Origin: Zoroaster sp. YZ-2022 | Lineage: Eukaryota; Echinodermata; Asteroidea; Forcipulatida; Zoroasteridae | Assembly (NCBI GenBank): GCA_029582265.1 | Contig: CM055828.1 | Location: 17,433,430 to 17,497,429, forward strand | Direction: 5' to 3' | Length of the DNA: 64,000 bases | In this document: in pieces, positions 12,601 to 24,600 of the stretch | Layout: the number at the start of each line of letters is the position of its first letter | How positions within the stretch are numbered: the first letter of the stretch is position 1 | The notes under the pieces: model-generated | Seen by the model: the letters and a program-made list of their open reading frames with translations, nothing else | Databases searched by the model: none | What the model was told of the DNA's origin: nothing | Program-made: the position numbers and the translations under genes

Positions 12601-15600
12601 TTTCCACCCAAAATAGAAATAGGAACCCGGGAAGATCAAGCAGTAAATTCAATATGACAACCAGGGCTGCAGCTGGGAGAATTTAAACCTTTCTTCTATC
12701 AGTACCATTTTAAAAATATTCTTCTGAGGCCACTCCAAGCTATTGCAGCTGTTGCCAGTGGCCTCATATGGTTACCCTTCTGTGCACTGTCATACCACTT
12801 AACACTGCAGGGTAAGGTGGGCTCCCATTGATGCATTGCAGGCCATACTATTATGTTGAAAATGATGCCGGGTGATAACCAGCTGTAACCTGGCTACTGT
12901 ATATATACTCTGTACTGTACACACACCTATACAAAACCACTAAACACTGTGGTTTGTCATGGCCTTTAGTGTGTGTGTGTGTGTACGTAATCAGAGATAT
13001 AGTCTTACTTACATTACAGTGGCCTTGGGTGGCACTCAGTTGAACTTGGAAAGGACCGTACAGCTTATATGCAGTAGAGGTTGTATGAAGTAAGGTTTTA
13101 AAACATGTACACATGTTTGGTCTTTTGTCTGAAAATGCGTCCACACATGATCAGGAGGTATAATATAAATAAAAACCAACTCTGGGGCTCTGCAGTTTAT
13201 TTCATGCATTCAGATTTTTTGCAATTATTCCAACATGGAATTTACATCTTCAGAAGACAAATATTAATTTGTAAAATAATTTAATTGTTCTAAAATAATA
13301 AACAGAAACATTTCATGGGTTGTTTCATTCACTTTACACCAAGCAATTCCCATTTAAACATGTGATTATTTAAATTCCCGATAGACGGCACCTTTATGGG
13401 CAACTTAGATTTGACGTTGAGCTTTGTCAACGCAGTAAAGTGCTATCCCCGTGTGCCTCTGATTTTTTATGGTGTGACGCCAAATGAAAATCATCTATGG
13501 GGGGAAGGGGCTTTAAAAAATACAAGATTGTTCTTCATAAAACAGTCTTATAAGATTACTTGACGGTGTGCAGCATTTCGTCAAAAATATTACACCTAGG
13601 TTTCTGATCGGTGGTGTACACTCTGAGTGCACAAATACCCGAATATTTAATTAAAAATTAAAAAGATACAAGTACCTCGCTTCTACATTTATGGAGTGCC
13701 ATGGTCGAGCGGTTCAGTGCATTGGATTTGTGTTCTGATGGCGGAGTCATCAGAATGTGGGTTCGAATCCCAACCACGACTATGGTGCTTGTGTCCTTGA
13801 GCAAGACACTTTACCATAATTGCTTCTCTCCACCCAGGGGTAAATGGGTACCTGTGAGGGCAGAGTTGGTTGTTGTGTTTGATTAGCCATATATGCACCA
13901 AAACGGCAGCAATTGAGCTGTATACTCCCCAGGGAGCTGAGATGGTTTCAGGAATGATTTATGAGCCTGATGAGCAGGGAGTAATAATATAATGCGCCTT
14001 GAGCACCAGTTTGGTGGATACGTGTGCTATATAAGTCCACATTATTATTATTCCATTATTATCCAGCACCCTCATAATAAAGATATTGACAATTTGTGAC
14101 ACTACCAACCATAGGGGGTTATAGCTCAGTTGGCCGAGTGCCTTATACAATAATCTGGAAGTTGTAGGTTCAGTCAATATTTCTGCTTGCCCAGAAAATG
14201 TAACCAAGAAAAGAATGAGAAAACCTTCTCACCTCTCCGCCTTTCTTCCATCTTGCCAGCTCCTCCCTAAATTGGACATCTTCTTCTTCCTCAGAATCAA
14301 CTACCTCTGGCTCCCTACCACGCCTTCCTACAAACTGGGATTCGGAGTTGTGACCGACGGCCCCTTTTCCTTTGTGTTTAGTTGCCTCCACTGGACGGAC
14401 GATACCCTGGTTAGCCTTACCCAGACCTTTGCCTGGGATATAGCCCATCTGCATAAATAAGCGAGTGTAAAACGTACCGCATTAGGAATGATTATCAGAC
14501 GTCTATTACCTACATGAAGCGTGCCAGTCTTGTACTGTCCTAGTCCACGGCGTCGTACTCCAAGAACAATGGATTTGGGCCATCCGTGACGCATTCTTCC
14601 ACAGACTGACACGCAAGGTCTCAATCAAGAAGCAGTGCAGTCCGGGAGACTTACCCGGTGTGTGAGAGAACTGTATCGCGTGCGCACCTTAGCGTTTGCG
14701 CGCTCTCCCCACAGCTGATGGTTCGCACGCATCTAGTTTAAGATTGCGGCTAGTTGTAGGAACTAGCTTCGTGCGTAAAGCGCCTAATCCCAAGGTGCCT
14801 TACAGCAAGCTGGGTAGGGAAGCTAAACTCGTAATCATGCTTTTTGTGCATGTGCGCATTTGGATTACGTTGCTGTGGTATGGATTACAGCAGGATGGCA
14901 CACTTCATGTAGATAACAGACTTCTGTTATTATCCATGTTAAATGTACATATCAGAACACCGACAACTCAAAGGTACAATGACAGGTCGTATTTGTTGTG
15001 AAGTCAGTATTAAAGCATATTCATAAATGTTAAAGTTAACCCACATCCGCCGATCTACGTGATAACCCGTAGATATGTAAAACGCTACAAACGCCGACCT
15101 ACATGATTTTCTGTACCGTGTTTTTGTCCAATTCCAATTTACTACGTTTTTCCGATGACTGTATTTCATGATTATAGATATGAAATTAGACAAGTCTGAC
15201 ATCATAATAAAGTGCATGTTCTCCTCTTTCCATCAGTATATTATGTGTCTGTGTCAGTGATTGTAATATTCTCTAAAAAAGGAATCTTTCTGATTGTGTG
15301 CAAAAACAATGTATCTCTGTGCGGGGGCTTAGGCACATACAGTCTTTTGTGTGTTTACATGGTTAGGCGGATATGGGTTAAAGACAATGTGACGAGACAA
15401 AATGTGATCACGTGAGAGTGTTTTAATGGGCAGTAAAGACCAGTTGCCTATAAGATGCATTATCGGTGGGATAATAACCGACCACCAAGTACAGTTGTAG
15501 GTGTGATTTGCACCATTCAGAGTGTAGATGTTTGTAATCCTGTCATGCGGCAGACTCAGACTAAATTTGAATTTCATCCATTCTCAAATGTGGATTGGTC

Positions 15601-18600
15601 AGTTTCTTTCTGGTTCTTTCTTCAATACAAATGACTGAATAGTGAAACTTTGAAAACGAAATCGAGAGGGGCATTTATGAATGGGAATAAAAGTTTGACG
15701 CTTGGTCTTTTCCGCATGTTAATCATCAGCCCTACCAGAGGTTTATGCAGTCCTTTTTTTTTTAAATACCGTATTTGTTAATGCTCAAAACTGTTCAACA
15801 TGTCCCTTTACCTGAAGGAGTAGTTTTTGTCCAATTCCGGTTGTGTGCTTCTGCCAGTTGCCAAACTTCTTGTCTGTTTTCATCAGGGTGGCATGTGCCC
15901 GCTCAGCATTTGTCATGACCTTTGAACTCTTCTTTGACCCTTCAGAGCGGAGTGGGAGCTGGTAGGAGATTGAGTGTTTATCTTCTTGGTTTTGATCAAT
16001 CTATTTTGAGAAGCAATCAATGGAAGTTCATTGGAAGTTAAAAGAAAATTACACTTGTCGGTAGAAAAGTTACCAACAGTCTTGTCATTCCTTTAACCCT
16101 CCTACTTCTGGTACCTTTTTCATACAAGTTGATGCACCATTTGAAACCATTCACTTTTGTGGTTTTGAATGGTGAAATAACTGTGTACAGTATTGATCTC
16201 CCCAAATGGTTTTGAATGGTAGGTCAGCTAATACAAAACCTTGTTTGGATCTTTCCAAATGGTAGTACAGCTAATACAAAACCTTGTTTGGATACTTCTA
16301 AGTAGTGAATCAATGGACCCTCTATGCATTTGAATGGATTTGAATGGTAGTAAAGCTTGCTACCAACACTGTTCAAATGGTATCACCATGTGTGTACAAA
16401 ACCAATGGGCATTTTTGAAAGTGGAAATTTTGAATGGTTTCAAATGGTCTATCAGTAGGAGGGTTAAAGGTTTGCTGATATAGAAACTCCTAACATAATG
16501 TTTCAGAGCTGCAAAAATGTTGGTAGGTTTGTCAGTATTACAGATCGAAGCATATTGCGTGTTCAAATTAAATTTTTCAGATGTACAGATCCAAAAACTG
16601 GAGCTGGTTAGGGCAGTCTCTAGAAAAACCTCAGAGACATCATCGAAAGAATTATCAGTGAGTAGGGCCAACATTTACTCAATAACCCTAACCCCCTAGG
16701 TATTCTGGCTAGGAACTTTCCTGAACCCTAACCCCCAGGGGATTCTGGCTAGGAACCTTCCTGAATCCTAGCCCCCTACATGTAGGTATTCTGGCTAGGA
16801 ACCTTCCTGAATCCTAACCCCCTAGGTATTCTGGCTAGGAACCTTCCTGAATCCTAACCCCCTAGGTATTCTGGCTAGGAACCTTCCTGAATCCTCCAAA
16901 ATCCATCAGTGCACTTTTGGAAACATGCCCTTATCTTCAAAATGCACCATGCATTTTCGTTGATCTTTCATATTCAGCGCTTACGGCCTGCACTTCTTGC
17001 CAGGTAGTAATTTTGCCCCATTCGAAGAGGTGAAAGTACCAGTTTCCAACAGTGCTGAATTTTTCCTAAGAAAAGTGCCACTTGGAAGATTTTGATGGAT
17101 TTGGGGTGGTTAAGGTTAACGCGTGATACACGAGCAGACACCAGTGCATTTACATCATACTTGTGCATTTACATCATACATCATGCATGAAGGCACACAG
17201 TGACGCATTACGCTCACAACAATATGCTGTTAACCATAACTCCCTAGACAACAAAGGCAGTTGGAGGATTTTGAAGGATTTTTATTGTCCACTAACAATG
17301 CTTAGGGAGTTATGGTTAATGATGTGAACAACAACTGCCGTTTTTTTTTCCAGGTGGTGAAAGATTACAAATTTATCAAATTCTAAATATATTGGGGGTA
17401 GGCTTGTTTAACTGTTTAACTGTTTATATAAGCCTTGGGTGACTCTGTTATATACTCTATTGAACACTGTTAAACACTGTTAAACACTGTTTATACTGTT
17501 CATGCTGTTTATACTGTTTATACTGTTTATACTGTTATACACTGTTATACACTGTTACCAAGTGTGTCGAGGTGGCTCCACGTGCCGCCCCTGGATACGG
17601 CTTGCCTCGCGCTTGCCTAACCAAATCCTCGACATGCGTCTGCGTCCTGCAGAGCCTCGGCATCAGGACAGTTCTGGGAGAGGAGTTGCGACCACCCAGA
17701 TCTTACCTTCGCATTTGAAAAGCCAGAACATGAGTATGACAACTACAGCAAATCGTATACTGCCAGCAGCCGGAGTCTGCAGGAGAACAGCGGAGGTGAC
17801 ACGTGCACGCTCGTTTGGCGAGCAACATGACGGCGTCCCCTTAAACCCTGAGGTCTCCTTGAGGAGGGGGACGGCTGACAGTGCAGGAAAACCAACGCGC
17901 TACTAAGGAGTAAGAGGAGCTTGACTCTCGCCACCATGAACGTTCGGACGATCAGGGAGGTCTCGAGAGCCAAGGAGCTAGCCGAAGCGATGAGGAAGCA
18001 GGGAGTGGACGTGTGTGGGGTGCAGGAGCACAGTAGGGTGCATGAAGATGACAAGAAGGGGGAGTTAGACATCACAATGGTAGAAGAGTACCAACTCATC
18101 ACGGCATCGGCATGGAGGAACAAGGCGCAGGCGGCGACTGGTGGGGTCGGACTCATGCTAAACAAGGAGGCACAGAAGACGATCATCTCTGTAACTCGGA
18201 CATCCGACCGGGTCATCACTGCTTCCTTCAAAAGCAACCCAATCCTGACCACCGTGGTTGCCTACGCACCAACACTCGAAGTGGTGAGCGAGGAGAAGGA
18301 AAAGTTCTACAGCGACCTCAGACATGCAGTAGAGGCCGTCCCAGTCCACAATTTCCTGTCCATTCTCGGCGATTTCAACGCAAGACTTGGACATGAGGAC
18401 GCTGCATTCACCTATCATCAAGAAAAAACAAATGACAATGGGGCGCGTCTGCTAGAACTGATGGAGGACTACTCCCTCCTCGCAAGCAACACGATGTTCG
18501 AGAAGAGAAGGGGGCGTCTGTGGACGTGGCTGTCGCCAAATGGAACAAAGACACAGATCGACTTCATCCTGACCAGGCGGAAGTGGCGGAGCAGCGTGGT

Positions 18601-21600
18601 CGATTCAGGCGCCTACAGCACCTTCGCATCTGTGGGATCTGATCACCAGGTGGTGGCGATGAAGGTGCGTCTCTGCCTCCGAGCGCCTCCTAAGGAAACC
18701 AAGGGGAAGGTCCAGTACGAGTGGTGGAGGCTCAGGGACAGCAGCGAGCTGCAAGAGAGGTACGCTGTGGAGGTCCGCAACCGGTTCCAGGCTCTGATAG
18801 AGGAGGGGGAGTCAATAACAGAACGCTACGGCAAGTTTGCGAAAGCAAATGAGGGCGCAGCAGAAGAGTGTATGGACAAGGTACCCAAGAAGGGGAAGAA
18901 GGCGAGGGTCGCAGCGGACCCGCGAGTCATCAGAGCCAGGGAAGAGATGGTAGCGGCGTACAGTATGCTACTCACGCACCACAGTGACACCAACCGGGAA
19001 GAGTACAACAGGAAGAAGGTTTTATACCAAACCTACGACGTCATCGAGGAGGAGGAGCTTGCCAACAAGATCAGAGAAGTGGAGAAAGCCCATCTCAACC
19101 AGAAGCACAGCATGAGCTGGAAGCTGATCAATGAGATCGCTGGTAGAAGTTCCGCCAGACCCTCTCAAATCAAGGGAGAGACCGATGAGGAACGAGTCAA
19201 GGCATGGTACAACCACTTCAAAAACCTTCTCGGAGCCGAACCAAAGGTGCTGGACGTACAGTCTGAGGTGGAGAGAGTGTTCGAGGGCCTAGACATCGAG
19301 GATGGACCATTCACAAGGGGAGAGTACGACAAGGCAAAGAGGTCACTGAAGGGAGGAAAGAGCTGCGGTGAGGATGGAGTCGTCCCGGAAATACTCAAGT
19401 ATGTCCCCATCGACGACATCGTGCTTGGCTTCATCAACAGCGCCTATGAGAAGGGGGAACTACCAGAACAATGGAGTACCCTCAACATCATCCCTGTTCC
19501 AAAATCCGGTGACCTCACATGCACAGACAACTACCGGGCATCAGCCTGAGCTCTATTCCGCAAAAGCATTCAACCGGATGGTGCTCAACCGCATCCGTCC
19601 GGCACTGGACCCCCTCCTAAGAACAGCTCAAAATGGTTTCCGCGAGAAAAGGACAACTGCGGGTCAAGTCATTGCACTTCGGAGGATCATCGAGGGTGTC
19701 AAGAACAAAAATCTCCCTGCTGTGATGACATTCATAGACTTCAAAAAGGCTTTTGACTCAATCCACAGGGGGAAGATGCTCGATATCCTCAGTGCATACG
19801 GGATACCCAAGAAACTCGTGGAAATAGTGGCAGCGTCTTACGCTTGCACATGGGCCAGGGTCACCACGCCCGACGGAACCACTGAACCATTCAACATCTT
19901 GGCGGGAGTGCTACAGGGTGACACTCTCGCTCCATATCTCTTCATCATCGTGCTCGATTATGCACTGAGGAGAGCCATTGACGGGAGAGAGGGGGAGCTA
20001 GGTTTCACCATAACACCACGCAAGAGTCGGCGAGTGCCTCCAGTGACAATCACCGACCTGGACTTCGCCGATGACATTGCATTGGTTTCAAACACTGTGG
20101 AACAGGCTCGTACCCTTCTACTGTCAGTGGAGGAAGAGTGTCTGAAGATGGGACTACATCTCAACGTGGGGAAGACCAAGGTGCTGGCATACAACACAAC
20201 CGACGCTACCGTCCACACCAGAGACGGCACGCTGCTCAAAATCGTGTCCGACTTCAAATATCTTGGGGCTTATGTCGACTCCAGCGAAAAAGACCTCAGG
20301 ACCAGACGAGGACTGGCGTGGTCTGCGCTCCACAATATGAAGAAAGTGTGGACGTCGGCCCTCAATACAAGCCTCAAAAGGTTGCTGTTCATCTCCACGA
20401 TTGAGTCAGTACTACTCTACGGAGACGTGGACCCTCACAACCAAGGACGAGAAGTCACTGGACGGATGCTATACCCGCATGCTTCGCATGGCCCTCAACG
20501 TATCATGGCGGGACCGCATGAGGAACGTCGACCTCTACAACGGCATGCAGAGAGTGACGGATAAGATCAGGGAGCGTCGTTTGAATCTTGCTGGCCACTG
20601 CGTCCGCCACCCCGAGCTTGCCGCCCACCCGACCATACTGTGGGAGCCCACCCAGGGCACCGCCTCAAGGGGGAGAAGAAGGCTGACCTTTGTGGACCAG
20701 CTCAAGAGGGACACCGACCTCACATCCGCTGAGGAGCTGCGCTCCTGCATGGCGCACCGAGACAACTGGAGGAAGAGGACTCGTGCTCTGGCTCGTGATG
20801 TCGTCACTACTCTGGCGGCCCCGACATGATGATGATGATGATGAAATATATTTTAGAGAAACAAAACTCAAAGGAGATTTCCCCAATCTATCAATCTACC
20901 ACAGGAATGGTTCTTTTTCAGCAAAGATTTACGTTTTTTGAGAATCTATATTGTTCAATGAATAAGAAATTACGAATAATGCTCTTCCCAATAAAAAAAA
21001 AAATCATAATTTTTTCCATCAAATTCCATCTGAAACTTTTGAAACAAGCCCAGCAATTAATTTATCAGGCTGCATCATAAATTCATTTATTAACCCTCCT
21101 ATGCCCAGGCTGAAATTTGGCCCAATAAGCACCGCACCCACAGACAGTCACTTGAGTATTTTTGGTTGCATTGCCAATTGTTCACACATGTGTATTTTTG
21201 TGCTGTAGTTAGTGGCAAAGTCAAACACCGAACTCAAGTTCTGGTGTTGCCAGCAGCAGGGTGTGAGTTCGAGCCCCGGTCGTGACACTTGTGTCCTTGA
21301 GCAAGGTACTTAACCATAATTGCTTCGTCCTTCGGATGGGACGTAAAGCCGTAGGTCCCGTGTGTTGTATAATGCACGTAAAGTGGATTGTCGTGCGGTC
21401 TAGCGCACTGAACTCAAGTTCTGGTGTTGCCAGCAGCAGAGTGTGGGTTCGAGCCCCGGCCGTGACACTTGTGTCCTTGAGCAAGACACTTAACCATAAT
21501 TGCTTCTCTCCACCCAGGGGTTAAATGGGTACCTGTGAAGGCAGAGATGGTTTGCTCTATATGCGCTAGAAATGGCAGCAATTGAGCTGTATACTCCCCA

Positions 21601-24600
21601 GGGAGCTGAGATGGTTTCAGGAATGATTTATGAGCCTTATGAGCCTTATGAGCAGGGATAATAATATAATGCGCCTTGAGCGCCACTTAGTTGGTGGATA
21701 CGTGCGCTATATAAATCTATACATTATTATTATTATTATTATTATTATAAGTTATATGCAGAGTCACACAGAGCTGTGTATGTACTGCATAAGTTATAGC
21801 AGCAGACTCATACAGTCGAGTGGTTTTGGTTTGACCTCCTACCATAGCCACTTATGTGCTTGCATTTATTTGAGTGCACTGCACAAAGTCAATGGGTTGG
21901 GAGTTACATACACATTTTGAGTGTCTTTGATTGTTAAACCTATAGGAGGGTTAACTTAGTTACTGTTTAACCATACTCTCGCAATTATTTTGTTAATTAA
22001 TTTTTCAATGTTTATTTTTTACTTGGAAGAGAGCAAAGTAAAAAAAATACTGTAAAATATGGATTAAAATGGAATTGTTGTAGTACATGTACCTCTGCTC
22101 CTTTTGCTTCATGATCTCCTTTCAACTCGGAACTGATAAAGCTCATCTCTTTTCCTCCTTTGTTACCATGACGACTAGCATTGCCAAACCCTTGCCTATT
22201 GTCTGCTTCATCATCACTGTCGGCCCACACACCTGGGGACAACAATCAGATGGGTCATGTGATCAGTTCTCATTTCGGACAGTTTTCATTAGGCTAAATA
22301 CAATATTGCAGGCATGTTGCAGCCTTGGAATTTCAGTCTTGTAGGAGCAATGCCACTTTGTGAGTAAAGGGCGCTTCCATTAGAATACCAGAATGTCTAT
22401 ACTGTGTGTGAACACTTGTTCAGGGTACCAAGGGCCAAGGGCAACAGAGGCCAAAGCCTCCATCATAGCATTAGCCAGCTATACCTTTGTATGTCTCTTG
22501 GATGCCATGTTTGCTAAATGGATACCCTATAAAGTAAGACTAATTGCGGTGACACCATGTGAAATTCTCAATTGAGTAGTAATTAGTTCTGAAAAGAACT
22601 GGAGGTACAACTCGACGTTCGATCAGTATGCTCTGAATCCTCTGATCGTCCTCAGGACGCAATTATTCTTAATTATTCTTACTTATCCTCCTCACCATGC
22701 AAAGCTACAAGTTTTACCTAAATGGATACCCTGTTTTACATGCAAAAGTATTGTAAGTTAAACTTTTCGACACCCTGTTTTTCAAAAAAAACAAAAAAAA
22801 ACACTAATTTGGATGCCCTATCTACAAATCCTCTCCAACAGGCAGACAAAAACCAGGCAGGCCCAAAACCACCTGGCGTAGGACTGTGATGGCCGAGCTG
22901 CAGGAGATGGGAACTGACATGGGACGAGACACAAAAGGTTGCCCAGGACAGAGTCAGATGGAGAGAGGTTGTTGCAGCCTTATGTCCCTCCAGGGATGAA
23001 GAGGATTGATTGACTGATTTACGAATTCTGGCTTATACTTTGGCCTCCTTGAAATTCCAGGCATGCTGTTTTCTGGCAAAGAACTCAGCTTCTGGATGGC
23101 TGTGGTGACACAAAACTGTATTACTTTTTCATAGCTGAAATTCCCATCCACGAACAGCTAATGCCCAAACAATGGGTTAATTTACGTGTAGTTGCAGCGC
23201 GAAGTCACCGCGATGCGATCTATGACATCACATACAAAAGAGACCCAAAGATCAAACTGCCCCAGGCACAAAATATACACTGGTCTATGACAAGAAACCA
23301 CAAAATTATGAGATATTTAGCAGAAAAATTCTTATTTGATTTATTTTTCTTTAGGCACTAACATTACATTTCAAATCTTATTTATCTAAACATTTACATG
23401 TACAGTTTTTGGCTACAGTTATTGGACATTGTTTCATAGCCAAAAAAAACAAAACTAAATGCCGACATGCCAGCGACTTTTTGGTTTGGCCAAATTAGCC
23501 ATTATATAGCTATAATACCCAAATGCGAGTTAACACATTTGCCTATGTGCCACCACGTTAAAAAAAAAAAAAAATCTTGAACCCGTAGAAGCTAAACGGT
23601 CTAAAAACTTCCCACAAGAGTCACAGATAATGTAGTATAATACATACTCTTTAATTTAAGACCATCCACAAGATAATTGGTGAGATATTTGTCCAGAAAT
23701 ATGCGTGGTTTTGAGGACGACTTTTTGGTTGCAACTCCGACAGATTGCCAGTTTGACCCGACTTTTGACACTGGATCCGGTTTTGAGGTCTCGTTGAAAA
23801 TTCGTTTTTTCATGAGATTCTTGGATATTTCGATCAAAGTTGAAGGGTCAATGCGTGAAACATGATCACTTTGTTATACCAAGCCATTTTGAATGGAGGA
23901 AAAAGTATTTGAAAGGTAAGAAATTGTTAACTTTCCGGCTATTATTTTGCCTTACCACTTACACTCACCATAAATAGGGTTTTCAGGTGAAAAACTATTC
24001 CTAAAGCAATATGCTCAATATTTATATCAAATTAAAGGTCTTGATGAAAGAAATACAATGGTTTTTAAATCAAGAAAATCGGACGAGTAGTTTTTGAGGA
24101 ATCCCAGGCCTAGAAGTTCGCGACACTGCGCGAGAATCCATTCAGATTCTCGCGGAAGAATTTCGCGAGAATCCTGGATTCTCCCAATTTTCGGGGAATG
24201 GATTCTCGCAGGAGTATTTTACGAGAATCTTTGTTTTTTTTCTTTGCAAAAAGTGAATTTGCAAAATGTAATGTTGGAAAATAAAGCATTTATGAATGGA
24301 CATAACAAACAACTTTGTATTACTCCAGTCATGCCAGTGTTCTTATTGTTTCCATTTTATCCCTTCAAATAAACATTCAGTAACAACTTTTATGACAATG
24401 AAGATTATGAATGTCATTCACTAGTGTAACTCTTAACTAAACAATTACATCACTCAGTGTGTGACATCGTGACCTTACATTGAGGCTCATGGGTTTCTAT
24501 CTCTAAGCAACATCTGTGGGCATCAGACGCCATATGACGAACGAGGTTTGGTTTTAGAATATACGTTGTCCCATGTTTCCCGTTTTTAAACCCTTTCACG

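Larger units (their letters stand above)
21090..21954. mobile_element. TTAA piggyBac-like MITE (copy I) carrying two SINE copies
   Basis: TTAA-CCCTCCTAT on the left and ATAGGAGGG-TTAA on the right. Between them lie one partial and one complete tRNA-derived SINE (21205-21378, 21383-21748) plus ~200 bp at each side. Either the SINEs jumped into the element or the element captured them. Confidence 0.72.

Noticed and set aside
9461..17319. Telomere-like TTAACCC/TTAGGG words
   Set aside because: They occur singly at element ends, not as hexamer tandem arrays, so they are transposon termini rather than telomeric DNA.
17743..18252. 169-codon minus-strand ORF
   Set aside because: It is the antisense shadow of the GC-rich LINE endonuclease frame and has no domain of its own.
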